Shown: piece after piece, positions 38,601 to 51,400 of the stretch | Layout of the letters: each line of letters starts with the position of its first letter | How positions within the stretch are numbered: position 1 is the first letter of the stretch | DNA from: Pipra filicauda | Lineage: Eukaryota; Chordata; Aves; Passeriformes; Pipridae | Direction of reading: 5' to 3' | Length of the DNA: 64,000 nt | NCBI RefSeq assembly: GCF_003945595.2 | Contig: NW_024105009.1 | Span: 762,001-826,000, forward strand | Position numbers and translations under genes: made by a program | Notes under the pieces: generated by a model | What the model was told of the DNA's origin: nothing | Databases searched by the model: none | Seen by the model: the letters and a program-made list of their open reading frames with translations, nothing else

Positions 38601-41563
38601 CTGTTGATCTCTAACTGCAACAACATTTAAATAGTTTCAATTCACACAAATTTAAGGCTCTTCTTCATTATGTTAATTTTTAGTATTTAAAGGACACCAG
38701 ATGGTAAGTCAGGAAGGGTAAATATTTTCTTTTCAATAATGTATTATATGTGTCAGTTTAAAGGGCCCTACTCCCAAAAGGAGGGAGGATTCTATTTCTT
38801 TTTGTAAATACTTGTGGATACAAGGTCTATTGTTAAAGACCATAAATGACTGGATACAGAATTTTTCTCCTTTCAGTAGCCCTTGTACAACAATTTATTT
38901 CCATCTCCAGGTAAAGCTGTTCTATGGAAACTTTTCTTTGGCATTCAGGAAGACCAGGTGAACCCAGGAGAAACAAGAACTGTGTGAAGAGGAAAGGGAA
39001 GCAATATTCCTCTCTTTTAGGAAATCAAAAAGGTTAATTGCAAGTACTCTAAGGGGTATCTTTTTTTAACCCATGAGAATATATTCTCTACTTCACATAC
39101 ACAGAAGTAAACTGTACAGTCAAGCCATAAAACTCTTTGCTGTAACATCCTTGCATTATGGCTCCATTTCAAAACACCGAAACCCAGGAATGCATGAGAG
39201 ATGATTAGATGATTTTTAAAAACAAAATTCATCTTTTTTCTCAATCAGTTCACGGATGCTTAAGTATGTAAAAGATAAACACATCAGCCAATAGCATAAT
39301 AAAAGAAATAACATGAAGAAACTAAATAAAAATGAGTGCCCTTGTCCAAAATCCTGTAAACTCTGCTGCAGTGTATAAGGCAGTAGCCTAAACAGATTTA
39401 GTAACAGCATTATTCAATAAAACCTTCACAGTGGAGCACTGTAAGCAAGAGTTCATTAACTGAGCAAATCAGCTCTACAAAGTTGCCAACTAGATTTGTA
39501 AAATAGATGTTTGTGAACACTGGAGCCTAAACACTTAGATTTTGTGACTTTTATGATACATTTAACAGGCTAAGTAAGATGTATGCTTAAAAAACCCCAT
39601 AATTTCAGAAGTAGGACGATGAAAGAAAATATCTTAATAAACAGACAAGGATTGGTAGATAGAAAACTTGAAATTTAAGCCAATTGATTTCCTCTGGTTC
39701 TAGAAAAGCTTTTTATTAGATTGGTCTGAACTTTTGACAAAGACAAAGATTTACACTTTAGAGAGTTCCCAGAGTGGGTACTGTTTTAAAGGATTTAACT
39801 CTTTTTAAACAGAAGCAATTACTTTTTTTCGAGTGTCCTCTTTCACGCTCTTACAACTTCTCTGTCAAGTTTATAACACAGTTCTTAAGGGAGAAAATTA
39901 TACATTACAATATAATTAAAATATTTGCATTTTAACAAAGAACAATGTAAAACAGATATTCCACTTACCCAATGTGCAAGCAAGAAAAGTAAACAGATGA
40001 GCAAGAGCTACATAAATTAAGAAGTTAGGCTTTTCAACTCAGATAGCTGACTGGTTCAACCCCAGTCTTTGTGGTACCACAAGACTTCAGAGAGAGAGGT
40101 GTTAGAAAGTTCAGTTCTGCTCTAATTGCAATTGGATTTCTGTGTATTAAGAGATATCATTTAACAGCATGCAGCAGCTGAATCCCTGTAACAAGTTCAT
40201 GTATTTTGAAAATAAAATTAGAAAAAAAGAATAGGAGTGCAGTCCTATTTGCATGTATATTTTTACCTTTCAAGTTGTTATGCTTTTAATTTATGTATCA
40301 CCTAAAAACGTCAGATGACAGAAAAAATATCTCTTGCATTCATACACAGCTTCTTTCCCAATACCAGAGAGTGAAGGAGAAAAAGGAGTCAGAATAATGC
40401 TCTTTGAAAATGGAAGCTTGGACAGCCCTGGCCACCAGCCTGATCATTTCTTCCAGGTTTGCATTTTTCCTTTTGACAAAACAATGTTTTGGAATCATAT
40501 CTGTGAGGGAAAAACGTAAGCAACCATTTTACACGGTTGAATGTACATTGCTGGAATAAAAAAAGTCCATGTAGACAGCTATGTTTTCTTTCCAGATGTT
40601 GTTAGCATACACAGTAACACAGCACTGAAGCTCAGCGGGGGGTTTATTGTTGTTGTTGTTTTTTTTTTTTTAAATGACCCTGGAAATAACAGGCTCTCCC
40701 TGCATTCACCTTTTCAGCAGGAAAAGAGTAAATGTGCACTTTCTGTCCTTCAGGTTTGCCCAAGTATAACCAGCTTGTTGGAGGAAGAATTTTTTGAGTC
40801 CTTTCAAATTACATACTTAAGCAAAATGCCTTTTAAAATATACTTTTAACTTTTATTGTAGAGATCTTTTCAGCTTGGTAAGAATTTTTTAAAAAAACTT
40901 GGGTTTGGAGGTTTTTTTATCTTTAATAAGCCATTACATTTCTCTAGGTGCACCAAGGGAAGCTGCCTTTTCCCTTTCACTGTGGTATCCTACAGCACTC
41001 ATGTGGTTCCACCTGAGTGGTGTGACCTCAGGATGCATCCAGCAAACACAGGGAGGTTGTGCATCTGACACAGGGGCACACTGAGGGCTTTACTACTCAA
41101 GAGAATATTCTGTGTAACTCTCTAGAGAGCAAATTGCACCCTTGTTTTTAAACTTGGAAGTACAATGACACAAGACAGCAGAGGTAGGAAAAGGATTCCC
41201 ACCGTAAGCAACAGGCTCACAGATGGTGTCAAAGTACATTTTTTTTCTTGAAGGATGTGCTCTTTATCCTTTCTTCTTGTAAGAGAATCTCCAAAAGGCA
41301 ATCTCAGTGGAGAGCAGAAGTATCCTGCAATAAAATTCCATCTCCAAAACAAAAAAATCTATTCAAAGGCAATAATGGAATCAAGTGTTCAACTTCTTCA
41401 CAGGAGATGAACAGACACGGTTCTAGAAAGGAGTTCTGGACCTCCCACTCTGCCACCTCAGGCTTCCAGGTACCAAATGGAATGGTCATTGATGTAGCAT
41501 TGGCCAGGGTCCCACAGGGAAACTGTAGTGCTACAGGGGATGCTGGTTTCTGTTTCCCAGCAC

Positions 41564-41589
41564 AAAGGAAGACCTATAAGTCTTCCTTT
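41564..41589. repeat. 10-bp inverted repeat next to the CR1 3' end
   Basis: AAAGGAAGAC (41564-41573) and GTCTTCCTTT (41580-41589) are exact reverse complements separated by CTATAA. The structure ends about 8 bp before the CR1 octamer tail. It could form a short hairpin. Whether it has anything to do with the insertion is unknown. Confidence 0.6.
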
Positions 41590-41596
41590 CAAGACA

Positions 41597-42530
41597 AATC
41601 ATAGAATCACAGAATGGTTTGGGTTGGAAGGGACCTTAAAGACCATCTCATTCATACCCCCCGCCATGGGCAGGGACACTTTCCACTAGACCAGGTTGCT
41701 CAAAGCCCCATCCAACCTGGCCTCGAGCACTTCCAGGAATGGGGCATCCCCAAGTTCTCTGGGCAACCTGTTCCAGTGCCTCACCACTCTCACAGTGAAG
41801 AATTTATTCCTTATATCTAATTTAAACCTGTGCTCTGCCAGTTTAAAGCCACTCCCCCTTGTCCTGTCACTACATGCCCTTGTAAAAAGTCCCTCTCCAG
41901 CTCTCATGTAACCCCCTTCAGGCCCTGAAAGGCTGCTGGAAGGTCTCTTCAGAGCCTTTGGTTCTCCAGGCTGACCACAGTAGACCCAACCTGTCTCCAC
42001 AGCAGAGGTGCTCCAGCCCTCTGAGCATCTTTGTGGCCTCCTCTGGATTTGATCCAGCAGGTCTGTGCCCTTTTTATGTTGGGGACCCCAGAGCTGGATG
42101 CAGTGCTCCAGGTGGGGTCTCAGCAGAGCAGAGCAGAGGGACAGAATCCCCTCCCTTGACCTGCTGCCCACGGTGCTTTGGATGCAGCCCAGGGCACGTT
42201 TGGCTTTCTGGGCTGTGAGTGCACACCGATGGCTCTTGTTGAGCTTTTGGCAACCAAAACCCCCAAGTCCTTTTCCTCAGGGCTGCTCTCAGTCTGTTCT
42301 CCACCCAGCCTCTATCTGTGCTTGGGATTGCCCCAGCCCAGGTGCAGGACCTTGCTCTTGGCCCCTTGAACTTCCTGAGGTTCCCATGAGCCCACCACCT
42401 CTCCAGCCTGCCCGTGTCCCTCTGGATGGCCTCCCTTCCCTGCAGCAAGTGACTGCACCACACAGCTTGGTGTTGTCAGCCAGCTGAGGCTGCACTCCAT
42501 CCCTCTTGGCACAGCAAAAGCAACTCAACT
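41597..42530 (-). mobile_element. CR1 LINE, 5'-truncated, with degenerate ORF2 end
   Basis: Read on the minus strand the element ends ATTCTGTGATTCTATGATT, the octamer tail of CR1 non-LTR retrotransposons. The antisense GGTTTGGGTTGGAAGGGACC follows on the plus strand. Upstream is the C-terminal part of ORF2: SRSREGILSLCSALLRPHLE, then HWNRLPRELGDAPFLEVLEA, with SDRTRGSGFKL between. Near the 5' end the reverse-transcriptase motif usually read as ADDTKL appears as ADNTKL, so a catalytic aspartate is lost. Similarity moves among three frames between about 42170 and 42528, so there are several frameshifts. About 0.93 kb of a roughly 4.5-kb element remains. It is a dead copy inserted antisense to its own promoter direction but in the same strand sense as ELP4. 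Confidence 0.93.
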
Positions 42531-45343
42531 GAGAGCAATGTTTAGTGTCAAGGTGAACTATAACTCAAATAGAACCCATTTTTTTCTCATTAAAACTTGT
42601 GAGCACCAGTTCCCCCCTCAAGCCTAAATAAAATAATTAGGAATAAAGGTAATGAAATGCTTTTATAGGCAGTTTAGGTAGTTGTAGAATTTTAATGCCA
42701 AATTTGAAGTAATTTTATTACTGAACATATTTTCCGTTTACCAGTGCAAACAATGTTTATTTTATGATCAATCACAGAAGTCACCATATAATTCCTTATG
42801 TTATATACTATAACATAAGTACTTATGCCCTTACAGTAAAAAGTTGCCTTTTTTGAAGAATATGGAATGAACAGAAATGCTCCCAAATGTTTAAAATACT
42901 TTCTAGAAACCAGCATGTATATAGTTCTGTAGGTTTTACCACAGGTGTATAATTTTTCAGCATTACATCTTAATGCCAGTTTCCTGAAGGAGCTTTGACT
43001 ACAAAAGGCATGAATATGTTTTCAAAGGATGATGGATAAATTGGTGGGTGGCAATATAATATATCTTAGGCAGCTGATCAGGGCTTTTTATCCTCTGCTT
43101 GTCTTTTAGTTATACACAATTTCAAGATAATTATGGTCTATAAGAATGTCTTTTCCCCTTCCTACTACCAGCAATATTTGTCTTGGTTATAGGTTCAAGA
43201 AACTTCCAATCACATCACAAAATTGGAATAGGGCAATTATGGCATCTTGGCAGAGAACTGAACATATAAATAGACTGACCACACTATATAGACATTTAAT
43301 ATGGACAGTTAATGAACTGCCTTTATGTAATACACCAGCTAATTAGAATACTAGCCATGGAATTTATTGAATCCATATTTGAATTTTATAAAATAAACCC
43401 CAAGCATAATGTGTAATTCAGGTTGATATGTACAATGTCTATGTTGCCTTTCCAGTACAGAATACAGTCCAATCAGATAATGAAAATAAATTAATTACTA
43501 ATCTCGTTAAATAACAATCTCATTAAATAAAATGCCACATTATTCCATGGTCAGATATGCTGTATTAAAATCCTGACTTGGTGGAGTCACCCAAATCCCA
43601 AAGAGCTCATTTTTATGACAGGAGAGGACTTCTTGAAGCACCTGAGTGAGGGTTACCTCACTGACACAATACAAATCAGAGAAATCAACTCTGCTGTGCC
43701 TTGTTAGGAAGTGCTGAATAGTCAAGAAAAGCACAGACAAGAATACTGTTGGATACACAAAAACACAAATGGAGGGAGACAACAAAACAAAACCATGTTT
43801 TCCTCGACTTTCCTGCAGCAGCATTGCCCATTCATTTATAGTCTCTTACAGTAACACCACTGTGGAGGTAAAACAGAGGAATGCAGTGTTATTGCCTAGT
43901 GTCCAACCCTGGAAATTAAGAGGGAAAATTATTCCAGATCAGACAACAGAGCTTGATAAGGCACATCAAACTAACTGACCACAAACACACTGGTACAAGA
44001 AGGAGAGGTGAGGGGAACAATGTCTGTTCATTAACTTGCAAAAGCATCAAGGAGCTAGGAAAAATATGACAGGCTGTGAACAACTGAATCAAAGGTGAAT
44101 GAAAGAAGAATAAAATGCATGTTTGCTACTCTATTTTAAGAAAATTTAACACAGTGCAATAAAAATACTCATTTGAATAATTTAATTCGATAAGGAACAC
44201 AACTGCAGGAATCATGTATGGTACAGCCGGGGAGTCAATGAATTGATTATTAGTTATTTAAAACCAATTATTATTAAAAAATATAGCATGTTCTTACGTA
44301 ATTCATACTTAAAAATCAATTTGTAACCTATCTTTTTGGCTTCACTCTAAACCACAAGAAAAAATGATAAAAATTTCACCCCTAAAGGAACCCTCTTTAC
44401 TTTCAAGACCATTAAAAAAAATAAATTAGATTTTTCACAATGCAGTCATATAATTTCATTAAGAATATACTTCTTCCTGAATACTGAACATTCAATAGGT
44501 AAGGCATAGAATTTCCCACCACTAGATAGGAAAGCAGAAAAGTAATCATTTTGTCCAGAAATAGTCTCTGAAGACACTTAAGGAAATAGCCAGACTTCAC
44601 TTGATGCAGAAGTAATCAGTAAATTATATGTTACTTCTGATATTAGAAAAACGCAGCCTTAGAAAGACATAAAATATTTAATGAAATTTTGTAAGATTAT
44701 CCTCACACTTCAGCATTTTTTTGCACAGTTGATCAGGCTTCTCCCCTTATATAATTTTCTTATAACAGAAACTATCAGTGTTTGATTTGGAGTCCACTGA
44801 AGTCTGAAAGGATCCTTTCTGTATGACCTGACCCAAAGCTGACCACATTCCCAAGCACAGAAAAAGAGTCAGAACGAAATGTAAGTGTAAAGGAACTTGT
44901 AAAGATTTTAAATGGTAATTTTATTCTCTATGGGAAACTACAATAAACATCTACACGAATTGTGCACTGTTTCCACCATAACATACTGGAAGCCCCTTAA
45001 CTACTCTTCCTGACAGGCCAGTCAAAACTGGGAAGAGTTGGGTTGACTCAAACCATCCCACTAATCCAGTGGGTTTTATCCACAACCAAAATAAAGGACA
45101 AGCTGGCTCCAAACCTGATTTGGCCTTGGGAGGATCTTACTCCACTGTCCATAGATGGAAGCTAGGGAGCTAAATTTAATTCCCAAATCTGGCTACTGCA
45201 AATACTCCTGTACTTCCCAACACATTCTTATGAATCACCAAGATTAATTAATTCGTTACTACACAATACACACACTTTAAAACGTGCCCAAGTTCATCAA
45301 GAGATTACAGCCTTGCTTATCAAAAGCAAGGAGTCTTATTTAC

Positions 45344-45465
45344 CTTCAAGATGTTGTCAGGGTGCTCTTTAGCAGAAGCAACGAACAGGTCATGTCCACA
45401 GACAATTCCCTCTGCCAGAAAATACTTGAACAACAAATTGGAGTAAAGGCCGTATTTATCTTCCT
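45344..45465 (-). CDS. ELP4: ELP4 exon 3 (residues 64-104)
   Basis: This 122-nt exon lies between the acceptor TTTTCACAG and the donor TGAAG|GTAAAT, phase 1 to 0. It completes Glu64 and encodes [20 protein letters not shown] (65-84) and [20 protein letters not shown] (85-104). Human ELP4 has [20 protein letters not shown] and LLVASAKEDPANIL here. This is the start of the RecA-like domain, just after the position of a P-loop. No single ORF from a methionine covers this exon, so it is easy to miss. Confidence 0.96.
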
Positions 45466-48400
45466 CTGTGAAAACAAGAATAGTTGGAATTTTTTTTTGT
45501 TGTTGTTAGATAAATCACCCACCTGTATGTTCACAACACAGTAAAAGGTCCCTTTTGCTCTGTCTCCTGCAGTGTATAATGTACAACAGAGGTAAAATAG
45601 GATTCCAAAACTTTAAACATAATGCTTATAATACTGCATTTAGAATTTTTCAAGACAGAGAAAAAGCTCTCAATCATGCATTTCATTCTAATTAGGGATG
45701 GGATACAGCAATCAGTATTATCTTCCTTACAAGGCTTCCCATAAACATCAACTAAGATTACTGAATTTTATGGGTTAATGGGATGAGGTTTATTAATTTA
45801 GCAGAATTATATTAATATTTACATTCTTAGTCCTTAAAACATTAACTTGCTTAAAACATCTATTAATTGATGCTTTTCAAAATTCAATCATATTTGGGCA
45901 TGCTAAAGCTATATAGAGGTATCATTTATTACTGAGACATTCTTACATCTGCATTTCTTTCAAAGCTGTGAAAACTACAAAACCAGGCAAACCCAATGTC
46001 TGTATTGAAAAAACGGGTAATGTGCAACACTGTTTTTGAGAGCTAACCAGAGCAAAGTCAGGAACACACTCAAAAGACACATGAATTTACAGTTTAAGAA
46101 ATGAGATGATACTTGTTAACAGACATTGTGGATACTGGCCTACTGACATGAAAATACAAACTCCCACTGGCTTCAGAAAGGCCAATATTTCCTTCAGCTT
46201 CTTTATTGCGAGTATCAGAAATTACCAGAATTAGAAAATCTTAATGAACTTCATACAATTAAAACTTAACTTAAAGTTAGCAGGGAAGTGAATGAGTACA
46301 TAACAATGAAATCTGAACCACCTCTGATGTTCCTTAATTTTAGGAAATACCAACATTAGCAGTGCTAATGCCAGCAAAAAAAGTTCCCAACAATATAACT
46401 ATGTCATTAACTGCCCCATAAAATTTTAGATCATGTTCCAATGTGTGTTGGAACAACACATTCTTGACATTTATTTAGAAAGATATCTAAAATATTTTGT
46501 TTGGGAGAAAAGTAAATGCACAATTTTACTTTTTCATCTGTTAATCTGGCTGCTGGAAGACAACAGACAGGGATGTCGAGGCAGAAAAACACAGAGAGAT
46601 TTTCTTTATAGAGAACAAACAAGACTCAATCCATTCTTTGTGTGACTTGGAAACAATTTCCTCCCTACACATATGAAATAGTAAAAAACACCCAAAAAAC
46701 CAGAAAACCAATAACAAAGACAGAAAATTAGAGAGTTGTCGTTCATATCTAACAAAAATATTGTAACTTCAATATGTATGAAAATACAATGTTTTGGAGC
46801 TCAAGAGTCAAAAGGGCTAAGATTAACAAGAAATTCAAACCACAAGTATTCAAAATCACTGGAAAAGAAATAGGTCTCCAAGAGACATTCCCCAACTCCC
46901 ACGGGGTATCGGGTAAAACAATTTATTTCCTGCTTTTTTTATTTCACTTCTAAATTTAGTATTTGGGATACACTTAAAATTTGGACAATTTGTATCTTTA
47001 AATTTCTTTCTTCTTCATAATAATCCCTATAGTGTCAAGATGACATATTTTGTTGTATGGAAAAATATTTATCTAAGAGTTTCCCTTTCATTAAAACCAA
47101 GCAATGAACTAGGAGTGACTCCAAAGCAGAATTTCAACGTAGAGAAAAATGCTTCATAACACAACACTGAGACAGGAGATTAAATAAAACTGGATATCCA
47201 AAGAAGCCAAAGGGAATACAATAATCACAGCACTACCATTACTGGTACTTGCCATTGATATATCCAGTTTATTGTAGAGTCTTCAGGTTTTAAGAACTCA
47301 GACTGTATTAATATAAGTTATCTTTGATACTGTTAACCTGCTTAGTAGGCCTTATTAACCTTCTGTATTTGCAAAAACACACATTTTTTAAAACACAGCA
47401 GTGTAATGATATGGACAGACCTGTATCATAAAAAGGACAGTACTGACAAAAGCTCACTGGTGACAGTGCTGGGCTCCTTATTAACAGTTCAGCAGGACTG
47501 ATTCCTGAAAGCATTGACAGAATTACAAGCTGCAATTTCCTTGGAAGTTTGGAGCTCTTAGTTAAATATTTGATACAGTTTACTCTCACATCCTTATAAA
47601 GCCATGACTAGTGTTACTGAAGAACTGTCTCCCTGGTAACTCAGCTCCACACACTGTGTGGTGACTGAGGAGGCAGATCCAGGTACGAGACCAGGATGGA
47701 GACAAGTCAACCCAGGGAAAACTGAAGCACTAAAGCTGCAAAAGCAAAAAGCAGAACAGACACTTTCTAAAGTTATGAAGAAGTATTACAGCCTTATTTT
47801 GTAAATACAGTCGTTGGAGCCTGCTTAGATTTTGAACTGTTTCAACAAGAGGAAAATAAAACCCATACACAGAGTCTCCCTTATAACTGGAGGCCAGGAA
47901 CACCTACAGCTCCTGCCCCTCAAACATTGGCTCTCTCCAGTTATTTATGCTTTGGCTGCTTACTGCAATATCATTGGTAATATATTATCCACAGTACATT
48001 GATTTCCACGTGCTAATCTCCATCTACGAAGCTCTCAATTTAAGAACCAAGGCCCCCTAAAAATCAAAGTGACAGCATGACATCTACATTTTTTTTTTAA
48101 ATTGTCTAAGCTACCTGAAAGAAGCCACCCTGTAATCACATCACTGCAGCAGATGTCAGTGGAGGGAGACTATTTTGTCAGATCTCCCTCTCTTCAAAAA
48201 AAAGAGCAAAAGGAACACTCCTCGGGCGCTCTGGGAGGATCCTCAGCTGTGACATTTAACATCATCCTTGGCAAACAAAAAATCTTGGTTTATTAATTTT
48301 TATCTGTAGGATAAAGTTCACCTTCTCCACCATTTGAGGCACAGAAAACCCGAGTTGTATTGCATGCAGACAGGACTTAACTGATATTTAATGGAATATA

Positions 48401-51400
48401 AGCAAATATCTAGTTTAACTGTTTTATGGTTTGTGTACATGCAGTAGCTGTATAGACAGTCTTTCTGGATCATCATTTTTGATACTAATTATTCCTTAGA
48501 AAGTAAACAACATGCTCAATTTTGTGCCAAACATAACACACAAACTCCATAAACTGGGGCATAAATGTAAGAAATCACACTGTGTGTTGATGATTATTTA
48601 ACTAAACTATGAGGAAATAAATCTGTAGTAGTAAAGAAGAATTTTTACTCAAATTTTATTTGAAATGCTGAAACATAAAACAAACTGTAGAAGAAAAGCA
48701 ATAAGGAACACGGATATAAACCCTTTTATTGACTTAATCAAGATGATAATTAATTTCATTGACTTATTTGTAATATAAGAGGACCAGAGATGTTCTTACA
48801 CTGCCATACCCAAAATGTATTTTGCAAAACAATAAGGCTCTGTCAGTGCAGCAAATTAAAGACATTCACATTCAGGGTAAGGACACATCATTTTAGCATT
48901 AGCCTTTCCTTTGGTTTGCTTACACTGATTTTCATAACAGCAAACTTACAGTAAAAATAGGAAATTAAGTATTGGAGAGTGATCTAAATATAAACCACCT
49001 CATAGTCTGCTACAGTACTCTAAGGATTAAATGTGTCTCAGAAAGCCTTTACAAACAGTGTATCTGGAATTGTTAAAGTCAATGCATCTGTAAGAATCCC
49101 TCAGTTCTTCAATTTGTCAAATAGAGGATGGCTTTTTATTGATTCATTTCTAGGTCACTAAACTTTTGTGGTATTCAAAAGATCTAAAGTGCACCCATAT
49201 GGGGCTTTTCTGATAGCATCCATTGTACCCTGGCTTCAATTGTAACATTACTATTCAAAACCACAGCAGTGCAGCTCGCTTTCTTCTTGTAAACAAACAA
49301 ACAAATCATTTAGCACAGGTACCTCAGCAGCTCACTGATTATTTTCACAGAATCAGGGAAGGAAACACTTTGCTGATAATGCTTGGACTTAACTGTTCTG
49401 ATAAATTTTCAACTGTTCTCTCTACTTTTCCAAAATTTCCAGAAGAACCACCTTCGTTCTGTAAGGTGTAGGAACTAACACCTGAGTTCATTCGAGTCAA
49501 ACACTTGAGACCAACCTGGCCCAAATCTTTATTCTCAGCCTGCACAGCAAAGGGCTGTGCTGTCAGCAGCCTCCACTGGGAACTTCACTTCTAGCTAATA
49601 AGGCACATAAACAAATAAGACTCTTGCAGCTGCAGACCCTTTTCTGGGCTTTCTCTGATTCTTGCTGAACAAAGAGTGTTCCACAGCTAAGTAGCAGGTG
49701 AGTAACTAGTGAAGCGTAAAACTACACGAGGAAAAGAGATTATTTACCTAGAAGTTATGCATATTGTCTCCGGGACAAAAACCTCTTCTGATCCTACAGA
49801 TAGGGACATAAATAAAATAGTTTATTGTGATTGTTACCCTTTGGTCTCCTTCCACAACAGCATTCTTTCATGGCTGGAACCACCAGAAAAAGCAGCATTG
49901 TCAGTATGACTGCAAAGAATTCCAACATATACCCATGTGGAATACTAAGGATAAAGACCAATTCCTATTTATGGCTCTTTTCACCACTACACTGGATACA
50001 TAAGACATTCTCAACACCTTTGTGCACAGACTGTCTGCAGCTACTACTCAAAGAAACTTGTGGGTCACAAAATTAGCTGTAAAATTTCGAGGCCCTGGAT
50101 TTTATCTAGGGCACAGAAGACAAAGGGCAATCAGTGAGACACTGATATCACTAAGGCACTGCAAATATATAATTTATAAAAAAATTAAGGAAAAAATGGA
50201 ATTATAAAAATTGATATGTAAATACGTGATTGATATGTAAATAATAAAAACCTCTCTAGTTATAAATACCCCCTCTGCACAGAGATATCCATGTTTCAGG
50301 AGAGGGATACAGAACAAGCTCTAGAACCAGAGGAGGAACAAAAAGTCACGAACAAAATCTACCATAAGATAACAAACATTTACAGATCATATCTATAACA
50401 CCTGACTTTTAAACACCAGTATAATAAACAACAGGAAGCTCTTTGAAAAAGTCCAGCAGTAATTTGTAGTATAATTGCTCAAAACGGCGGGAGCTGTAAA
50501 AAGGGAAAAGTAGGACTGCAACAATGTAATGTACAGATAACTTATTTTTTTTCCCTCTGTACAAAGTCTAGACAGGTTGCCCTAAAGCTGCCAAAAGCCT
50601 GTCATAGCCCATCAGTATCGATAATTTTTTCAGCAGATAGTTCTACAGTAGGGTCCTGTGACCTAAGGTGTGTCTTTCTGTAGCTATGAAACATCTCTCT
50701 GAACTGCTGCAGGTCATAAGATGCGATTATTTTAATAATCTGAAATTCCATTTAAAAGATACTTTTCTAATGTCCACATTTACTAAGCTGGAGGGGATAT
50801 ACTTTGTGTCACTTGCATTTAATTAGCACATGCCAAAACGGAGTTGTCAAACATATAAGTTACAATATTTGGCATTTGGCCATACTTCAGGAGGGCGAAT
50901 TCTGGTAACTGGTATTTTGTAGAATTATATTCAGCAAATCACTGTTTTGTACCTCTCTTGAGATTATCTTTTTCAGCTTTAAAAAGAAGATAAATTCACT
51001 TATATTGACAAGTGAAGAGAGCTCTTACCAGTCAGGTTAAATTGCATGTCTAACAAAAATAATAGTAGCTAATTAAAGTAGCTGAAACTGCTTCAGGGCT
51101 TAGAATGTACAAGTATAGACCTGCTTTTAGCCAGACATCTTTAACTTTTAATAACTGACCTCAGCTACCAACAAAAACCCTCCAACTGATAATCTTTAAA
51201 ACATTTAGCTGTCAGTGACCTTGTCAAAACTAGAGCATCTTAGAGGTAGGTAAGAATATGTTCTTATAGGGTACCCAGGAGAGATCTCTTGGAGAGATCT
51301 ATGAGTGGGCTGTAACTCACAGCACAGAATGTGTCACATAAACAAGGCTTATGTTTAAAAACAAAGTAACATCCTTCTGGAAACTCTTCCTCAGGCTGGC

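Larger units (their letters stand above)
32345..45343 (-). other. ELP4: ELP4 intron 3 (13.0 kb)
   Basis: AT-rich intron with the best-preserved CR1 copy of the window at 41597-42530 and a hairpin-forming repeat beside its 3' end. A 12-bp palindrome with a CACGTG core lies at 35654-35665. A paired-domain-like half site, TTTCACGCT, is at 39841-39849. I see no exon or RNA gene. The donor is GAAG|GTAAAT, the acceptor CCTGTAG. Confidence 0.85.

Noticed and set aside
41248..41604. 118-codon plus-strand ORF before the CR1 copy
   Set aside because: No recognisable domain, no splice or promoter context, and it runs into the CR1 tail. Chance ORF.
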